DNA of 64,000 nucleotides from Isoetes taiwanensis (GCA_021234155.1 JAJEKV010000038.1:11303190-11367189); one strand, 5' to 3'. Positions 1 to 12,837 are shown, counted from the first letter of the stretch. The notes: generated by a model not told the origin, from the sequence alone. A program made the numbers and translations.

Positions 1-2640
1 AAACACGACAAGACGCCAGTGCTTGGCCGTTGTGACTTGTTTGATGCCGTCGACGAAAGCGTTAAACTCTGAAAATTTAAAAGGCTGATTGTCGTAACGG
101 CTGTTCTTTAGTTTAAAGCCATAAGGAAGGTCCGCAATCACCAGTGTGAAATCCTGTGGCTTTACTGTCCCAACCAATTTAGTGCAGTCCCCGTGAATGA
201 TGGAAAACAAATTATTTTGATTAAACAAATTAAACTTTTCATAGTCAGAAGGCTCCACATCTAGAGTTCTTCTCTCTGCCAGTGTTCTTTCTTCTCGTGC
301 CAGTCTGACGAGGTGCATGAAACCTTCTGGCAGGTCCTTATTTTTCTTCTTGTTCTGCAAACAAAGGGGAGATTAAGACAGAGACAAGTAAAGTATGATG
401 TGTTTAGTCAGCGTACCCATCCTTCAAAATTTGGTGCGTACTGAAGCATACGCTCGTCGGATGTAGCTATGGGATAAAGCTCCTTGCACCTCTCCCACGT
501 CTCCACGTTGAGTTGCTCCATCAGACATGTCTGGCAGGTGATAACATTTTTTTGGCTAGAAAGAAAACCACAACCTTTTTAGCAGTTGAAAAGAGAAAAC
601 GTGAAGTAAACTATCTTCCTGCCACCTAAAGTTATTCTAGAATACAAGCGCTGTAAACAATATTTTTCTTGTTGCAGCAGTGTATTCCAGAATACACTTT
701 AACTGCAAAGAAGGAGCGAAAGTGTATTCTGGAATACACTTCTACAATGCAACAAGTTAGAGTGTGTATTCGTATCACGTTGGCCGACTCAAAGGAGTAA
801 AAGTGTATTCTGGAATACACTTTTACACTACAAGAAGTGAGAAGGTGTATTCTGGAATACACTTTCGTTCCCTCGAGGGTGAGAAAGCATTTCCAGGAGC
901 ACCAGATTGCTGTTATCTGGAGGAAGTTGTAGAATTCTACAAGTGAAAAGGCAGCAATGATTGTAATGCTTACTTGTGCAACTCCTTCGACATTTCTTCG
1001 AGTGTGAACTCCTTGTCCACCACCTTTTGCGTAAGCCGTTTCTAGTCATTACGGTCGGTGAACCCCCGCATCTCCCTCCGCATGTTGATGGTCATTTCTT
1101 TCTTTGGCACGTCGCTGCCTTTCTTCTTCTCCGACACCTTTCCCTTACTTTTTAGCTCACCGTGCTCAAACATATTAAATATTTCATTTTGGAGCTCCCA
1201 GATCTGCAAACAAAAAAAGAAACTTAGAAGCTAGTTGTACACTAAATCTTATTCTGGAATACGCTTGTAGCCTTACCCGGCCATCCCTCAACGCTTAGTG
1301 AAACCAATTGTCATGACCAATGAGTGATGCCTCGTTTGTTAAGCCTCGTCGTATTTAAGGCAACACTCAATGGCACAAGCTTCTTTAAGTTCAAGGGAGT
1401 ATCGTGGCTTTTTGAGATCCTCTCCGTACTTTTCCTTGAAGATGACATATTCTCTGTGCATGAATCTGATTTTGTCGACAAAGCTCATTTTGTCGGGCCA
1501 TCAGAGTGTTGGCAACGATTTTGGCTTCCTCGTCGGTCAAACCACGATGGATCGCATGGAGAGAACGCACAAGTACCTAGGATTCTTTTTTCTTTGTATA
1601 ATTGCCTCCTTTGCCTTTAAAGTCATGGTGGTTCCCACCCAAAACATAATGCGTATATGTGTCCGCATTTTCTCTATCATACTCTGCAGGAGTTGTGCAC
1701 TGCTCTCTATCAACAAGAACAACAATTGGAGCAACATGTGCATTGGGATTGCTCCGGATTCTGTCCTTGAGGTTCCTTAGATGGTCTGCATATATCTTTC
1801 GAACCTGCAGTGGTCGTTCTCCGGCTTCATTTTTGGAGGAAGCTTCATAGATGTGACCGGCAAATAAATGACACCTTGCACAAATTTGTGCAGGTTAATC
1901 TCTTCCATTTTTTCTGCTGTTTTATCAACCTTTTTTTCTTTGATGGCAATGCCACGTGCTTTGCCTTTCCCCTTCTTCTTCTTGTGTGCATCCTCAGGAG
2001 CATCTTCTGTTTCAATGATAGCCGTTTTTCTTTTCTTAGGCTCTTTAGCAGCTACGGTTTGCCTCTACTTCTTTGACGGTGGTGGAGGTGGCTGCTCTTC
2101 CGAACCTGATGAACTCACGGATGGGCTCGCAGACCGTGATGGACTCCCTGATAAATTCCCTTGATCTTCCTCTTCCCCGTGCTCTGATTCGCTGTGGGGG
2201 AACTCCTCGCTTTGTGTGCTACGAACGACATTGATTATGGACACAAGCGATCTCTTGTTGATACTTGTAAAGTGCCGGTGGATTTACTTTCACCAATCTA
2301 AAATAGGCTTCATCAACATGAATGAAACCTTGGGATGTCGCGAAAGACAGTCTCCCGCGTTGTCCCGACTCCCCAGCTACTTCACTCACAGCTTGAATGG
2401 TTCCCATGCAGACAAATTCTCTGTCATCGTACCTTTTTGAACCAGCACTCCGACAGACATGTAAGAACGTAAGGGTGTTGTACTTTCCAGCTGTACCCCT
2501 TGTGAAGAACCACTGAGTTTGGTAGTTCTCGTAAATCGCAGGCGAAGCAGTATCATCAACCCATCTCTGTGGGTGCGGTTTCTGACCGAGTTTAATGGTC
2601 TTCTTGTGATGTTTTTTGCTGCCATCTTGCCTGTACAAAA
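1..2640 (-). CDS. Large element-borne protein with C-terminal N6/N4 DNA methyltransferase-like domain (partial)
   Basis: Multi-exon gene on the minus strand, cut by the window edge. The first clear exon (about 2640-2219) gives a basic segment followed by an aromatic-rich stretch. A Ser/Pro/Lys-rich linker follows (about 2200-1860, with KKKKGKGKARG), then further exons at about 1740-1320, 1205-970, 545-415 and 355-1. Several joins have good splice signals, such as GGATGG|GTACGC near 421 and a TTGCAG acceptor near 355. The last two exons carry a CQTC motif, then FSIIHGDCTKLVG, then VIADLPYG, then HWRLVVF. This order matches the catalytic half of beta-class N6-adenine/N4-cytosine methyltransferases (GDC...motif IV DPPY, here DLPY), in which the AdoMet motif I comes later, outside this window. 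Two or more in-frame stops (for example TAG near 1045) and frame changes suggest decay. The gene runs divergently from the DUF7869 gene at 3584. Substrate and base specificity cannot be read. Confidence 0.6.
636..870. repeat. Array of AGTGTATTCCGGAATACACT-type palindromes in an intron
   Basis: Four close copies of a near-perfect 20-bp palindrome (AGTGTATTCYRGAATACACT, at about 680, 720, 801 and 844) plus a degenerate one at 636. They lie between two exons of the minus-strand methyltransferase gene. A further degenerate copy is at about 1248. Spacing is irregular (about 40-80 bp), and the sequence between copies is not conserved. Confidence 0.9.
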
Positions 2641-2867
2641 TGTGTGTAAAAACTTCTTTTTAGTGAAAACACTGGCATTAAAACTATTCCAGAATACAAA
2701 ATGACTTGAGAAAATGACAAAAAGAGTACAAAAAGAGGACAAAATAACCAAAACAACAATGCTTCCTTGACCAAAAAACAGGCCAAAACATGTCTAGAAA
2801 GCAGAAAAAACGCCCTAAATTCAAGAAAAAATTCAAAAGAATCGTCCTTTAAAAACCTAAAGTCACT

Positions 2868-3197
2868 AAAGTGTATTCCGGAATACACTTTGGCTTAACC
2901 CTGAAGCCAAAGTGTATTTCGGACGGAATACACTTTGGCTTAACCCTGAAGCCAAAGTGTATTTCGGAATTCCGAAATACACTTTAGGAATACACCACGC
3001 TTTCAAGGCAAAAGTGTATTCGAATACACCGCCTTCCTGTGAATGGCAAAAAGTGTATTCAGGAATACACTTTCCTTGTCACGCTAAAAAGCGAAAGTGT
3101 ATTCCGGAATACACTTTGGCTTCAGGGTGTAAGCCAAAGTGTATTCCGGAATACACTTTCGCCTTCACGCGAAGGCAAAACTGTATTCCAGAATAAG
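2868..3197. repeat. Dense palindrome array between the two divergent genes
   Basis: About eight copies of the GTGTATTC...GAATACAC palindrome in 330 bp, some with different centres: CCGG, CGAATTCCG-like, a direct TTC-GAA join, and CAGG. The arms are conserved while the centre varies, as expected for a dimeric binding site or small hairpins. A half-decayed copy lies at 2686 and another at about 3500. The array sits in the presumed common promoter region of the methyltransferase gene (-) and the DUF7869 gene (+). Confidence 0.9.
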
Positions 3198-3583
3198 AAA
3201 CAAACTAAAAAATGATGGTACGTTGTACTTAGTTGCTCACCTGTCCATGTCTTCTCTATGTGGAACGGAATACAGTCTCTGAATATTATATTCGATATTG
3301 GCGCCGGCTAATTTGAACTCGTGAGATTTGGAATACGAAACTGAAAGGCGCCAAAAATTTCCTTTTAAAGGTGTCCATTCCGTCTTGCTCGTTTTCTATG
3401 TGAAGTGGAATACGTTTGGCCTTACTGTTCTGCTCTAGTGTATTCGGGAATAGCTTTTAGTTTGCCTTTCGCTTAATTGTTGCAGGAACTTCTACTTGTA
3501 CTAGGCGGGCTTGTATTCTGGAATAAGAAAAGAAAAAAGAGAGAAACATTCTCTAAACTCTACATTGTTTTGCAGTTCTTAAG

Positions 3584-6500
3584 ATGACAAACCACTTCGT
3601 CAACAAACTTCCACCACCTTTCGTTGTCTCAAGCTCGTCTAGTTCTGAGGACACACTCGGGACCAACATCTTTTCTTCTGAAGACCGGTATTCTCCGACT
3701 CCTACCTCTACTTCATCGTTCTTGCTTCTTGAAGAGACACCGAGTCCAAAGACGTAAATGCACTTCCACCACCCTTCCAACGGCCACCAAGTCGATGGGG
3801 ACTTGACACCGGGATCTCCTTCCAAAGCATCAATACCGCCGGAGCATGCCGCCACCACCCTTCGTTCCATCCCCGGACCCTGAAGCTCCACAACAAAGGG
3901 TGCTCAAGAACAAGCTACCCCCTTTTGTAGTTTTAAGCCCCTTCGTTGCAAATATACAAGGAACACGAAAACACGTAAGACCGTGAGATTCACTATTTCT
4001 CTCACGGGACTTCACTACAAATGAGGACGACGCTCCAGCATGCACTCCTCTTCACACAACAACGGTTGTGACACATGGATTTGCAGAATTCCAGTCCGCT
4101 CTAAAGGAGATGTTTGCAAGAACTCCTTTTCAAGATGGTACAAGAACAGCTGATGCCACAACCTCTTATGGGCCATCACCATCCTTTAACAACTTCACGT
4201 GGTCTGTTTTCCTCTACAAGCACACCACTCAGGACAGAGGAAGTCACCCCCAGAGTAGAAGTTTCATCAGAAGATGAAGACACCAACGAGGAACAAAGAG
4301 ATTACATGTTCTCCAGCCAATCTTCAAAGAAATTCAAGGTGGATTTTGGTTTGAGGGCTTGCTCCTCTGTAAGAAGAAGAAATCTTATGGATGAACACAA
4401 AATGAGGAGACTTTTGAGAACTAAATGCTGCTCATTGGGTTGCATCAACAGATTTAACATGGCTAAATTACGAGCAGTTAGAGACAACTACAGTTCCATG
4501 ACATTGGCAGACCAGAATGCCTACTTAGCTTATCATGTAAGACCAGACCGCAACACCTTCTTGCACTACATTAACCGTCAAGAAGTTTGCCAGAAATGTT
4601 TTATGGTTGTCCACCGTTTAGGGTCCATCGTAATGTCTAGAATACACAAAAGATCGGACAAAAATCCAAGAATCGATGATCATTGTGGACCAAGAAGAGT
4701 TGTAACCATGCATGCCCTTGCTGCTGTGTCATGGATGGAGAAATATTTTAGAGAAACATGTGAGAAGCTACCTAACAGCAACATGTATCATTTAACTGAT
4801 AACATCACCAAAAAAGATGTTTTTAATGAGTACAAAGAGACTTGCACTCAGCTTCAGCACATCTCTTACTCACACTTCACCAGACTGTGGAAAAGTGAAT
4901 TCGGTCTTGTGAAAATTCCTAGAAAACATAGAATGTCTGTTTGCTCGAGGTGTGCAGAATTAAAGAGTCAACGAGAAACCGCGAAAGACGTGAGGTCGAA
5001 AGAAGTAAGTTCATGTTCTCCAATCTCTCACTTGTTTTCGAGAAAATGCTTTGACCCGATTTCTTCTACGATATTGTGCAATGTAACCTTGCCCTGACAT
5101 CGTGAACAACAAGCGCCAGAGAGAAGAAAGCTTGCCAAGCATAGAAAAAAGCTCTTTGAACGCCCACCGCAATACATGTCATTTGTGATTGATGGAATGG
5201 ACCAAAAAAAACAACTCTACCACATTTCTTTGAACATTCCTAAAGATGTGCGGAGGAATGTTTTGTTAAGGTCCACCTTGTAGGAGCTATGGTCTTCAAA
5301 GGAAGTCTAAGGTGCAAAGTATTTTTGACGTATCCAAACTTGCATGGTGACCCGAACCTCACAATTACAATTCTTAACAAGGTCCTGTGCGAGCAAGAGC
5401 AATTACCACCAGTGCTTTATCTGCAACTTGACAATACTACAAGGGAGAACAAGAATCAAACACTCTTTGCGTACTGTGCCATGTTAGTGGAGCTAGGGAT
5501 CTTTAGAAAAGTGAAGCTCGGTTTCTTACTTGTAGGCCACACTCATGATCAGATTGACCAAATGTTCAGCAGATTTTCTGTGCGCCTTAGAAGGAAGAAG
5601 GCTTTCTGTCTTCCTTCTTTAGTTCGAATTATTGAAGATTCTTACACTCCTACTCCAGTGGTCGATCTTCTTAAAGAGACTGCTGATTTCAGAGAGTTTG
5701 TTTTCTCTCAACGTTCAAACAGAGAACAAGCTGTGAACAAGTTGAATGATCTCACCTTTCAACATCATATCAAGTTCTACTTGAAGGATGGCCAAAGCTT
5801 CTTACAGGGGAAGAAGTATACCACAACTAAGGACTGGAGTCCACCAGAGGGATTACGCTTCCTTAAATATATTCCAGACACTTCCTTCATAGAACGTGTT
5901 GAGCAACTTCCTCTCAAAAATCCAAAGGAGTCCAAGCAGAAGAAAAGTACCCCAGAGTCATCCTTAAAAGCCATTGAAAATGGAATTTCCTCAGGCTTTA
6001 AGTACTTCTTAGAAGAAGATCGGATGTGGTGGAGTAATTTCTTTCTAACGTAAAATTGTTGTACAAAATATAGCTCTAAGACAGGTTGCAAGAACCATTT
6101 CAATGGCCTAACACCTTCCATCAACCCCAAACACCAAGCAGGTCCAAGCAAAGGCTACATTTGCACCGCAATGAAGAAGACGAGGAGGACCGAGTCATGT
6201 ACCTCGGACCAAGACGCAGGAATGAGCCTCAAAGTAATATCACAGAAATTACCAAAGGTATGCTAATTGCTCTTCCGACTGAGGAGGATGACAAAGGTCG
6301 ACCGTTCTGGATAGCAAAAGTGCTTGACATAGTCAAGGAGGAAGGCTTAGTCACTAAACTCAAGATTCATTGGCTTGCAACACGCTCAGAAAATGCTTTT
6401 GAAGGTAGAAATGAGAAGCTAAGGAAAAGGGAGAAAGTCCAAGAAGGTGGGTTGTAGGGACGAGCTGAACCTTAATGACGTGACTATATTGTGCTATGAT

Positions 6501-6815
6501 TTTAAATTGAAATCTGACAATCGCCTACTTTAAGACTATCAATTTGCTTAAAAAAGCTTGTAATTACGAAGAAGATGATGAAGAAGGTGGTGACAATGCT
6601 TCACCGTCTGTTGATAGTGATGAGGAAGATAACTCAAGCACTTCCTCGAGTGACAGTGAAAGAAGTGAAGGTGATGACGATGGCATAAATGAATATGAAG
6701 ACGTCCTGGATCCCTCTCTCATCACTCCTCACACTTTTGCACATAACTGTCTGAGTCTTAGAAAAAAAGATGTAAATTTTGCATGTGAATATGAAGATTC
6801 TATCTTCAAATTTTG
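3584..6815 (+). CDS. DUF7869-family protein, probable DDE/RNase H-fold transposase (with frameshifts)
   Basis: The reading starts at MTNHFVNKLPPPF, a Ser/Pro-rich N-terminus that soon changes frame. The best-kept part is 4114-5007, with a basic segment and Cys pairs (TKCCSLGC, CQKCF), followed by a GAA|GTAAGT donor. The core resumes near 5097 with a first acidic motif (FVIDGMDQKK) and, after a one-base shift near 5275, LYLQLDNTTRENKN and VGHTHDQIDQMFSRFS. These are the hallmark blocks of DUF7869 proteins. Acidic residues at the ends of predicted strands fit an RNase H-like nuclease. The C-terminus (6150-6455) has a chromatin-reader-like segment (RPFWIAKVLDI...KIHWL) and an acidic Ser/Asp tail ending at 6815. 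It is nearly complete and only lightly damaged, so this may be a fairly young copy. Family recognition is firm; the transposase role is inferred. Confidence 0.75.
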
Positions 6816-7046
6816 AGAATACTACAGTTTCGATTCTGGACTTACTTCAATTTTTGTTAAATATTTTATCCTCTCGAAATTAGAGTTTTCTCTTAAAACA
6901 TATTTGCTAAGAAAAGTGACACTTTAAAAAAGTCAATTTTTCGCAAAAAAAAAAAAAATTAGTCATTTGGGGGTCAAAATAGAATTTCATGCATCTTTTT
7001 TTTAACCTCGTTTTACCCCTTTTTTGTAAAAAAAAAAAGGGAATCT

Positions 7047-8060
7047 TTGAGGAATATTCCTTTTGCTCTCGTTTCAATGATTTGCTCCCGTTTAATACGC
7101 AACTTTGTTAAGAGCAATTTGCAGTTGGTGTCTTCCTCTTCCTCTCAAGAGATTATGATCCCTTGTTTGGTCATCTTGTCTGCTTCTTTTTTCTTGGATA
7201 AGAGTGTTAAGTCCAGCTTGCCATTTGTCTTGGAGAGGTCAATGAACCACTCAGCACCCTCATCCATTTCTTCTTCAGGGCATGGAGGTTTAGTGGTTGC
7301 TTTAAGAATAGGCCCTTCATCATCTAAGGTAAGATCATATGATGTTACACCTGGGTCATCTACCCTTGGCCTCTTACCAGGAATAGACCCGAAATTATTA
7401 AGGGTCTTCTTCCTCTTTGGCGCTGCAAAACAAATAAGAAGCTTAAACTAGTTTAAGTCACGCTTGACGTGTTTCTAACTCCTTTTATAGATAATTCTTA
7501 AAGTGATTCACCCTAAGCATAGATCTATATCCTTATTGAACACTACTATACCTAATTATCCCTTCAATACAAACAACCTCCAGTTCACGCTGGGCGTATA
7601 CCCCTCTGCTTGAAACTACAGAAAACTATAGCAAAATTATATTCTAAAAGCCGATATTCAGAGAATTGAAAGAAACTAATATACCTTTATGTTGTAAGAA
7701 AGGAAACCCAATTCATGTAAAGCATAATACTCTCTATATAGTCTGTATTCTGTCGCAAAAAGACAAATTAAATACCTTGAATAGGGGTCTGATCAACATC
7801 CTCTGTAACTTGAGAAGAGCCAGGTTTTGAAATTCCTCGGCCACCGATTGTCGAATCACCTAGTAACAGAGCCGAAAGGCCGCTCGGACAAGCGGTTGAG
7901 CTGCTCGAAGAAAAAGAGATGCCAAGAAATAGCTTTCTACCTGCACGAAAAATTTGAATTTCAAACGAATCCAAAATGGGGTTTCGAAATATTCGTGAAA
8001 CAAAATAATAATGACGAAGATTTAGTTTAAAAAAAACCTGGCCACCGAGATCTTTCATTG
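7047..8060 (-). pseudogene. 5' fragment of the second element family (copy 1a)
   Basis: The stretch 7113-7322 is closely similar, in the same orientation, to 23647-23856, which codes on the minus strand (ends of the exon encoding DEDVEWYLDLAK). The minus-strand reading upstream (7768-8058) gives a short Ser-rich segment and may be the start of the same protein. Similarity to the 23.6-kb copy begins abruptly near 7113, where the element at 1-7100 presumably ends. Stops and small indels are present and no full frame survives. The homology is seen directly; the assignment as a first exon is inference. Confidence 0.5.
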
Positions 8061-8259
8061 ATTACTCTTATTCTGCCTAAATGTAGTTAATCTAATCTTT
8101 CGTCTGATTTGAATTTTTTTCAGCTGCCTGTATTTCGCGAGCGCCTGTGATTTCGAGAACTCGAGACAACTTCCTCATGAATGTCTATAGAAGTCTGCTA
8201 AGCATCTCATTCTTATAACTTCTATAAGATTTTCCGATAATAACTGTCTGAATAGGCAA

Positions 8260-8970
8260 TTGTCCGCAGTATCCGTGATAACCCAAGCGACTCTAGCGAT
8301 TCCCATGTTTGCCAAATCAACACTAAAATAATGTCAGTATAAGAACGTAAGGGGACTAATAGAAAAGGACACTTCTAACAGTCAGAGGAGGACGGAGATT
8401 AAGGGTGGCGAAGAAATTATTTCACGCATAGCTATACTTAATATTGTTCGTCTTGCAGAAGAAATCACGACAGACGTGATTTAATTTATCTTAAGTCTCA
8501 AATTAAATCGCACTAAGCATGCTTTATTTATATTTTATTGTCAGACTAAATCCTGTCGAGCACGATTTAGTTAAGCCTTATAACGCCAAAGTAAATCACG
8601 CCTGGCGCATTTGTGTTGTTGAAATGTATGATATAAGGGTGTGCATGCTTACCATATTTTACTGACTAGATACCATGTTTGATGTTTCAACTTCCCTTGC
8701 GTTTCTAACAAGGTTGTGATGTTCGACCTAAATGAATTTCTTTGTAAGACTTTTGCAAAAAATTTTGCTAGATGAGGCATTTATGTTATTTCGAGTTGGT
8801 ATTTGGTCATCCATGGAACTTCAGAACATCAAGGATACTGTGGAGGCACTGGGGGAAATGGGTAGGCATTGGTTGACCTTTTGGGATCAACATAAATGTG
8901 TGAAGTTCAATAATTCTAAAGATCCAACAGGCAGGCAAGCCTATCTTCATCAAATACTTGAGTAACATGA
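8260..8970 (+). pseudogene. 3' fragment of the second element family with FCP1/NLI (HAD) domain (copy 1b)
   Basis: Plus-strand counterpart of the minus-strand gene end at 20620-19880. Shared stretches include 8275-8440 and the HAD domain: VVMFDLNEFLCKTF (motif I region, about 8714-8755) and then FRVGIWSSME with LTFWDQHKC. An internal deletion near 8755-8770 joins motif I directly to the LDEAF helix, shifting the frame. The usual Gly after DLN in motif I is Glu here. The fragment lies in inverted orientation relative to the 5' fragment at 7047-8060, so this is not a simple gene copy. Non-functional. Confidence 0.65.
8460..8620. repeat. Degenerate CACGCC-GGCGTG palindromes
   Basis: Four weak copies of the palindrome typical of the second element family, for example ATCACGCCTGGCGCAT near 8594 and ATCACGACAGACGTGATT near 8465. 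They are in the same relative place, upstream of the HAD exon, as the copies at 20285-20395. Single related sites occur at about 7463 and 7583. Confidence 0.6.
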
Positions 8971-11900
8971 GGGATGGATAGCCATTTGCGACTCTAGAAG
9001 ACGTTGGATCCAGCAAGCAAAGCTATTATTGACAAAGGTACCAAATTGATTTCAAGTAGGAAAAATTATGTTTGGATAAGGGACAGGGAAGGACCAACCT
9101 GTTGTCTGAGTGCTATGAAATGGAAGAGTTTAATCTTTGTGATGGTGATAAACGGCTAAGGGATGCCAAGAAGCTATCCTTTGAGTAAGACATCCAAGAA
9201 ATGGTTTAGCTTTCGGTTTGGGCTTAAAGGTTCTAATCTTCATTTAGCAGCATCATGCCCATCTAAATCTCTACTGGCTCCACCTTCTCAGTATTGGCTC
9301 CCAATAAACCTACTTAAATTTTTTAACTATTGTGTTTTGCCTCTCCGTTTGCGGAACTGTCCATGATAATAAAGATTTGTTTTATTCGGTTTCTAACTTT
9401 GTAAATTTTGTGAAATTTACAAATGCAGACTCTCCAATTTGGTAGATTTTTTGCTATGAATAAGAAGTTGCTTAACATTCTCATTTAATTACCCTGTTCA
9501 AGTAGTCTTTAACTAACATTAAGCATTGTTTACCTTCAAATTGTCTTTTATATTTTCAACAACCTATTAGCCTTTTCCCTTAGTTTATGGATTACTCAAC
9601 AAATCCGTTTTTTAATGTTTGACATGCATTAATTTTGCTACGAGCTAAGTTTATACTAGGTTCTCATCTGTATTTGCTGGTACATGAATCATACTTCAAT
9701 TTAAATGTATGTAGTATAGATATCTAGATTTACTCAGCCAGTATTCTGTACAAGTGGCTAGAACGGTATTCATGCTTCCACATTTCTTTCTGAGATACCT
9801 CTATTTCTTTCAAATCTGAGTGGCTGCCATACATATTTTCTAGTCATTTTCTGCAAGAAAGGTGTACATTGCCTATCTGTTAATTCTGTCTATAGCAGAT
9901 ATACTCTTAAGATTGAAATACACATATTCACAAGACTTTGCGACAGTAGGGAATAAAGGAATTGCTCCACATGATATTTGTTGCATATTGCTACCATATC
10001 TTGAGTAGTTTATATGGCACTGCATGACACAATCAAAGTACAACAATATTAGAATGAACTGACCTGTATATCTTGGACAAAAATGAACTCGAAAGGTTTA
10101 AGGAGGAAAATTGGTTGTAAAACTTACTCCATTATCCATTATAGAGTTGATGATTGGGAGCCGATTCTCATCTAAATAAACCCAATAGAAAGAAATACTC
10201 TAGCTATCTTGTCCAAATCCTGGAGAAGCCAGAAACTATCCCATGAAAAAAATATCCACAAAATCCAGCTCCAAGTGGATTCTGGAACTGGCAGAGAACC
10301 ATGGACCGAATGATGCCAGCAAATGGAAGATTGGAGCAATGCTTCAAGGATCACAGCGAATTAACTTGGAGAAAAATTTGACAACATTGTATCTTACAGA
10401 TTAAATTATGACATAAAAGACCATTTCTAAGGTGCAAGATAGAATCTTGATGCTAATGCTCCTCAGCCGGTAAAGTAGAACAAGGTTCTTAATCAGAATG
10501 GAACAAACTGATATAGAAATTCTAAAATATATCAAGAGAATCCATGCACAGTGCAACATTATGAGACCAAAGGTATGCACAAGAACAGAATAAACAAAAG
10601 CAAGTTTAAATTCTAAACCAAGTGTTCAAGTCTTACCTTGTTCGCAATAGAAAAATCCTCCAATACAGCTCCACCATAACTGCTGTCGTTACTAATTTAT
10701 ACATGTTCTTCTTGTCCTCATGCTGAGCGTCAGCCAGAAGCCGCTAATTTTCCTTCCCAAAGAGTCTTTGTAATAAACAATGCCAGGACGCAGTTGCCTT
10801 CTGGCAATCTTTTGAATCGAGCTAGGAAGATCACTTATTTTGCCTCTGTTTTAGTAGGCAAGGGGGTTATTATGGTATGTATCAATATTCAAAATGGCCA
10901 TCGGACCGCATTATTGCAGAACCATGCAACAATAGCCTAATCGAGCATATTTAGAAGAAATTTCGCTCACATAAACAAAAACAAGTGATGGAACTTGCTT
11001 AAGGTCCAACATCCTATTACATGGAATGATGCTTATAAAATACAAAGTAAAAGTAGTTCTCCTAAGAAAGACTCACAAAACTGAACTCTGTTGTGGTTTA
11101 CTGGTCAAGATATATGCAACTCAAGAAAGACTCACTGAACTAGGATGGTTTGCGTCAAGATATATGCAAGCATCACGTCATCTCCTATCTCCGGTCCATT
11201 TTTTTGGACTTTTCTAATTTTTTCAACCATCGATTTGGGAAAGATCACATCCAATGGCACAAAACAATGCTACATCAGTTTTTGATGAGGTGGAGGTGCT
11301 ACATGGATAGGCTAGAATTGCAAGAAAGGCTGTAGGCTTGGTTGGGCTGGTGTGCTAAAAAAAAACGTGGCCGTGATTTGTATCGATTTATTTATTTATT
11401 TTTTGTGTTATGGAAGATGATGTTTTTTTTTTTTTTTTTTTAGAACAAAAATTCAAGAAATATGGGCAAGTTCATGAATAATATATGAACTATTAAATAT
11501 AACACAAATCCCATAACACACCAAAACAAAAATATACATTTTTTTTTTCGATTCAATCCGCGGTCATGTTTTTGCTTTTTTATTTTCTTTTCAAACCCAA
11601 AAATACATCTCCATTTTTTTCAAAACGGAACTATGGCTATCAACCCTGAAAATAAAGTGCCTAGACTCCTTTGGAATACAAATCATTGCCATAGCCAGGA
11701 GCTTCAACTTCGGTGCCCTGTTTGTGAGACTGCTTCAAACGACCACCCCAAATGCATGAGGAAGAGATAGATCACGAACTATAATAAAAAAATATAGCAT
11801 GTCGCAAAAAATGGTTGTGGATGTAAAGGCTTTCATTTTATTAGCTTCAACGTCCACCTTTATATAAAGGTTCCTCCTTTATATTATAGTGGTCCACCTT

Positions 11901-12134
11901 TTTCTATTGTAGGCTTGATGTCGTAATAATAACCCTTACATAAGTCCTTAAAACCAATAGTCCATCCAAAAAAAAAAAAAAACCTTTTTTGATTAATTTT
12001 TTTTTCTTTAAACAAAATTTTTGAAAAAAGCATTTGCCAACGTAATGGACCAAGCAAAAGTGTACAATTAATGAAATAGTTGCTTGACATAATATTTGAA
12101 CACCATCTTCAGTGCTCTAAACACGCCTAGTTTT
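8971..12134. other. Non-coding, AT-rich interval
   Basis: No gene is recognised. Reading frames are short and unconserved, and there are several A/T homopolymers (11420-11440, 11960-11975, 11995-12020). I see no transposon ends or RNA gene. It may be decayed repeat or distal laccase upstream DNA. Confidence 0.5.
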
Positions 12135-12270
12135 GGGAAGTCAAATGTCAGTTTCCTAACTGTAGGAGTGAACATTGTAAGATGAAAAATGAGTTTCATA
12201 ATGGGAAGTCAAATGCCAGTTTCCTAGCTGTAGGAGTGGACATTGTAAGATGAAAAATGAGTACCATAAT
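12135..12270. repeat. Two-copy 68-bp tandem repeat
   Basis: GGGAAGTCAAATG(T/C)CAGTTT begins at 12135 and again at 12203. The two 68-bp units differ at only a few bases, so the duplication is recent. It lies about 650 bp upstream of the laccase start. Confidence 0.9.
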
Positions 12271-12837
12271 GGATAACCAGGACTCTAAAAATCGTAGCTT
12301 TACGGAACCATCGTTGTTAGAAATTGAATCTCAAATCCAGAAGAAGATACTTGTTTCTAGGGAGCACATCAACATGAACGGATAACTTCTTTTGAAGTTT
12401 TTACTTGCTTATGCTACACTCAAATAAGTTACTCCAACGTGTGGCTTGAATATTCACATATTGAATATGAAAACGATACGCCCACATGTTACGATGTTAA
12501 TGAAGCCGGATAGGAAGGGACCATGTTTGTCGTGTAGTTTCTAATGGTTGGATGGAGATTGTTGAGATGTTGAGATATGAGCAATATGTCAACATGGTAT
12601 AACTTTGATAAATTAAATAAAGGTAGCTGGCAAAGGCGCGTGCATGGGATGTAGTGTTTTTATCGTCTAGCTTTGTTAAGGCTAAAGAAACTTCCTACAT
12701 CAATTGGAGCTAAGTGGAGCTAAGTCAATTGCTAATTGTCTAGATACCCTTGACTTAGTTAAATCCGCCATGTAAGTTGGCGTGTGCGACTGTTCCATTC
12801 TTAGTAACTTAACTATGGCCCAGTCCATATTTTCTCA

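Noticed and set aside
1-545. Bacterial contamination or horizontal insertion because of the methyltransferase motif
   Set aside because: The exons have eukaryotic splice sites and the introns carry the same palindromes as the rest of the element, so the gene belongs to the plant element.
632-946. Small proteins rich in VYSGIHF repeats on both strands
   Set aside because: These frames only translate the GTGTATTC/GAATACAC palindromes and are artefacts of the repeat.
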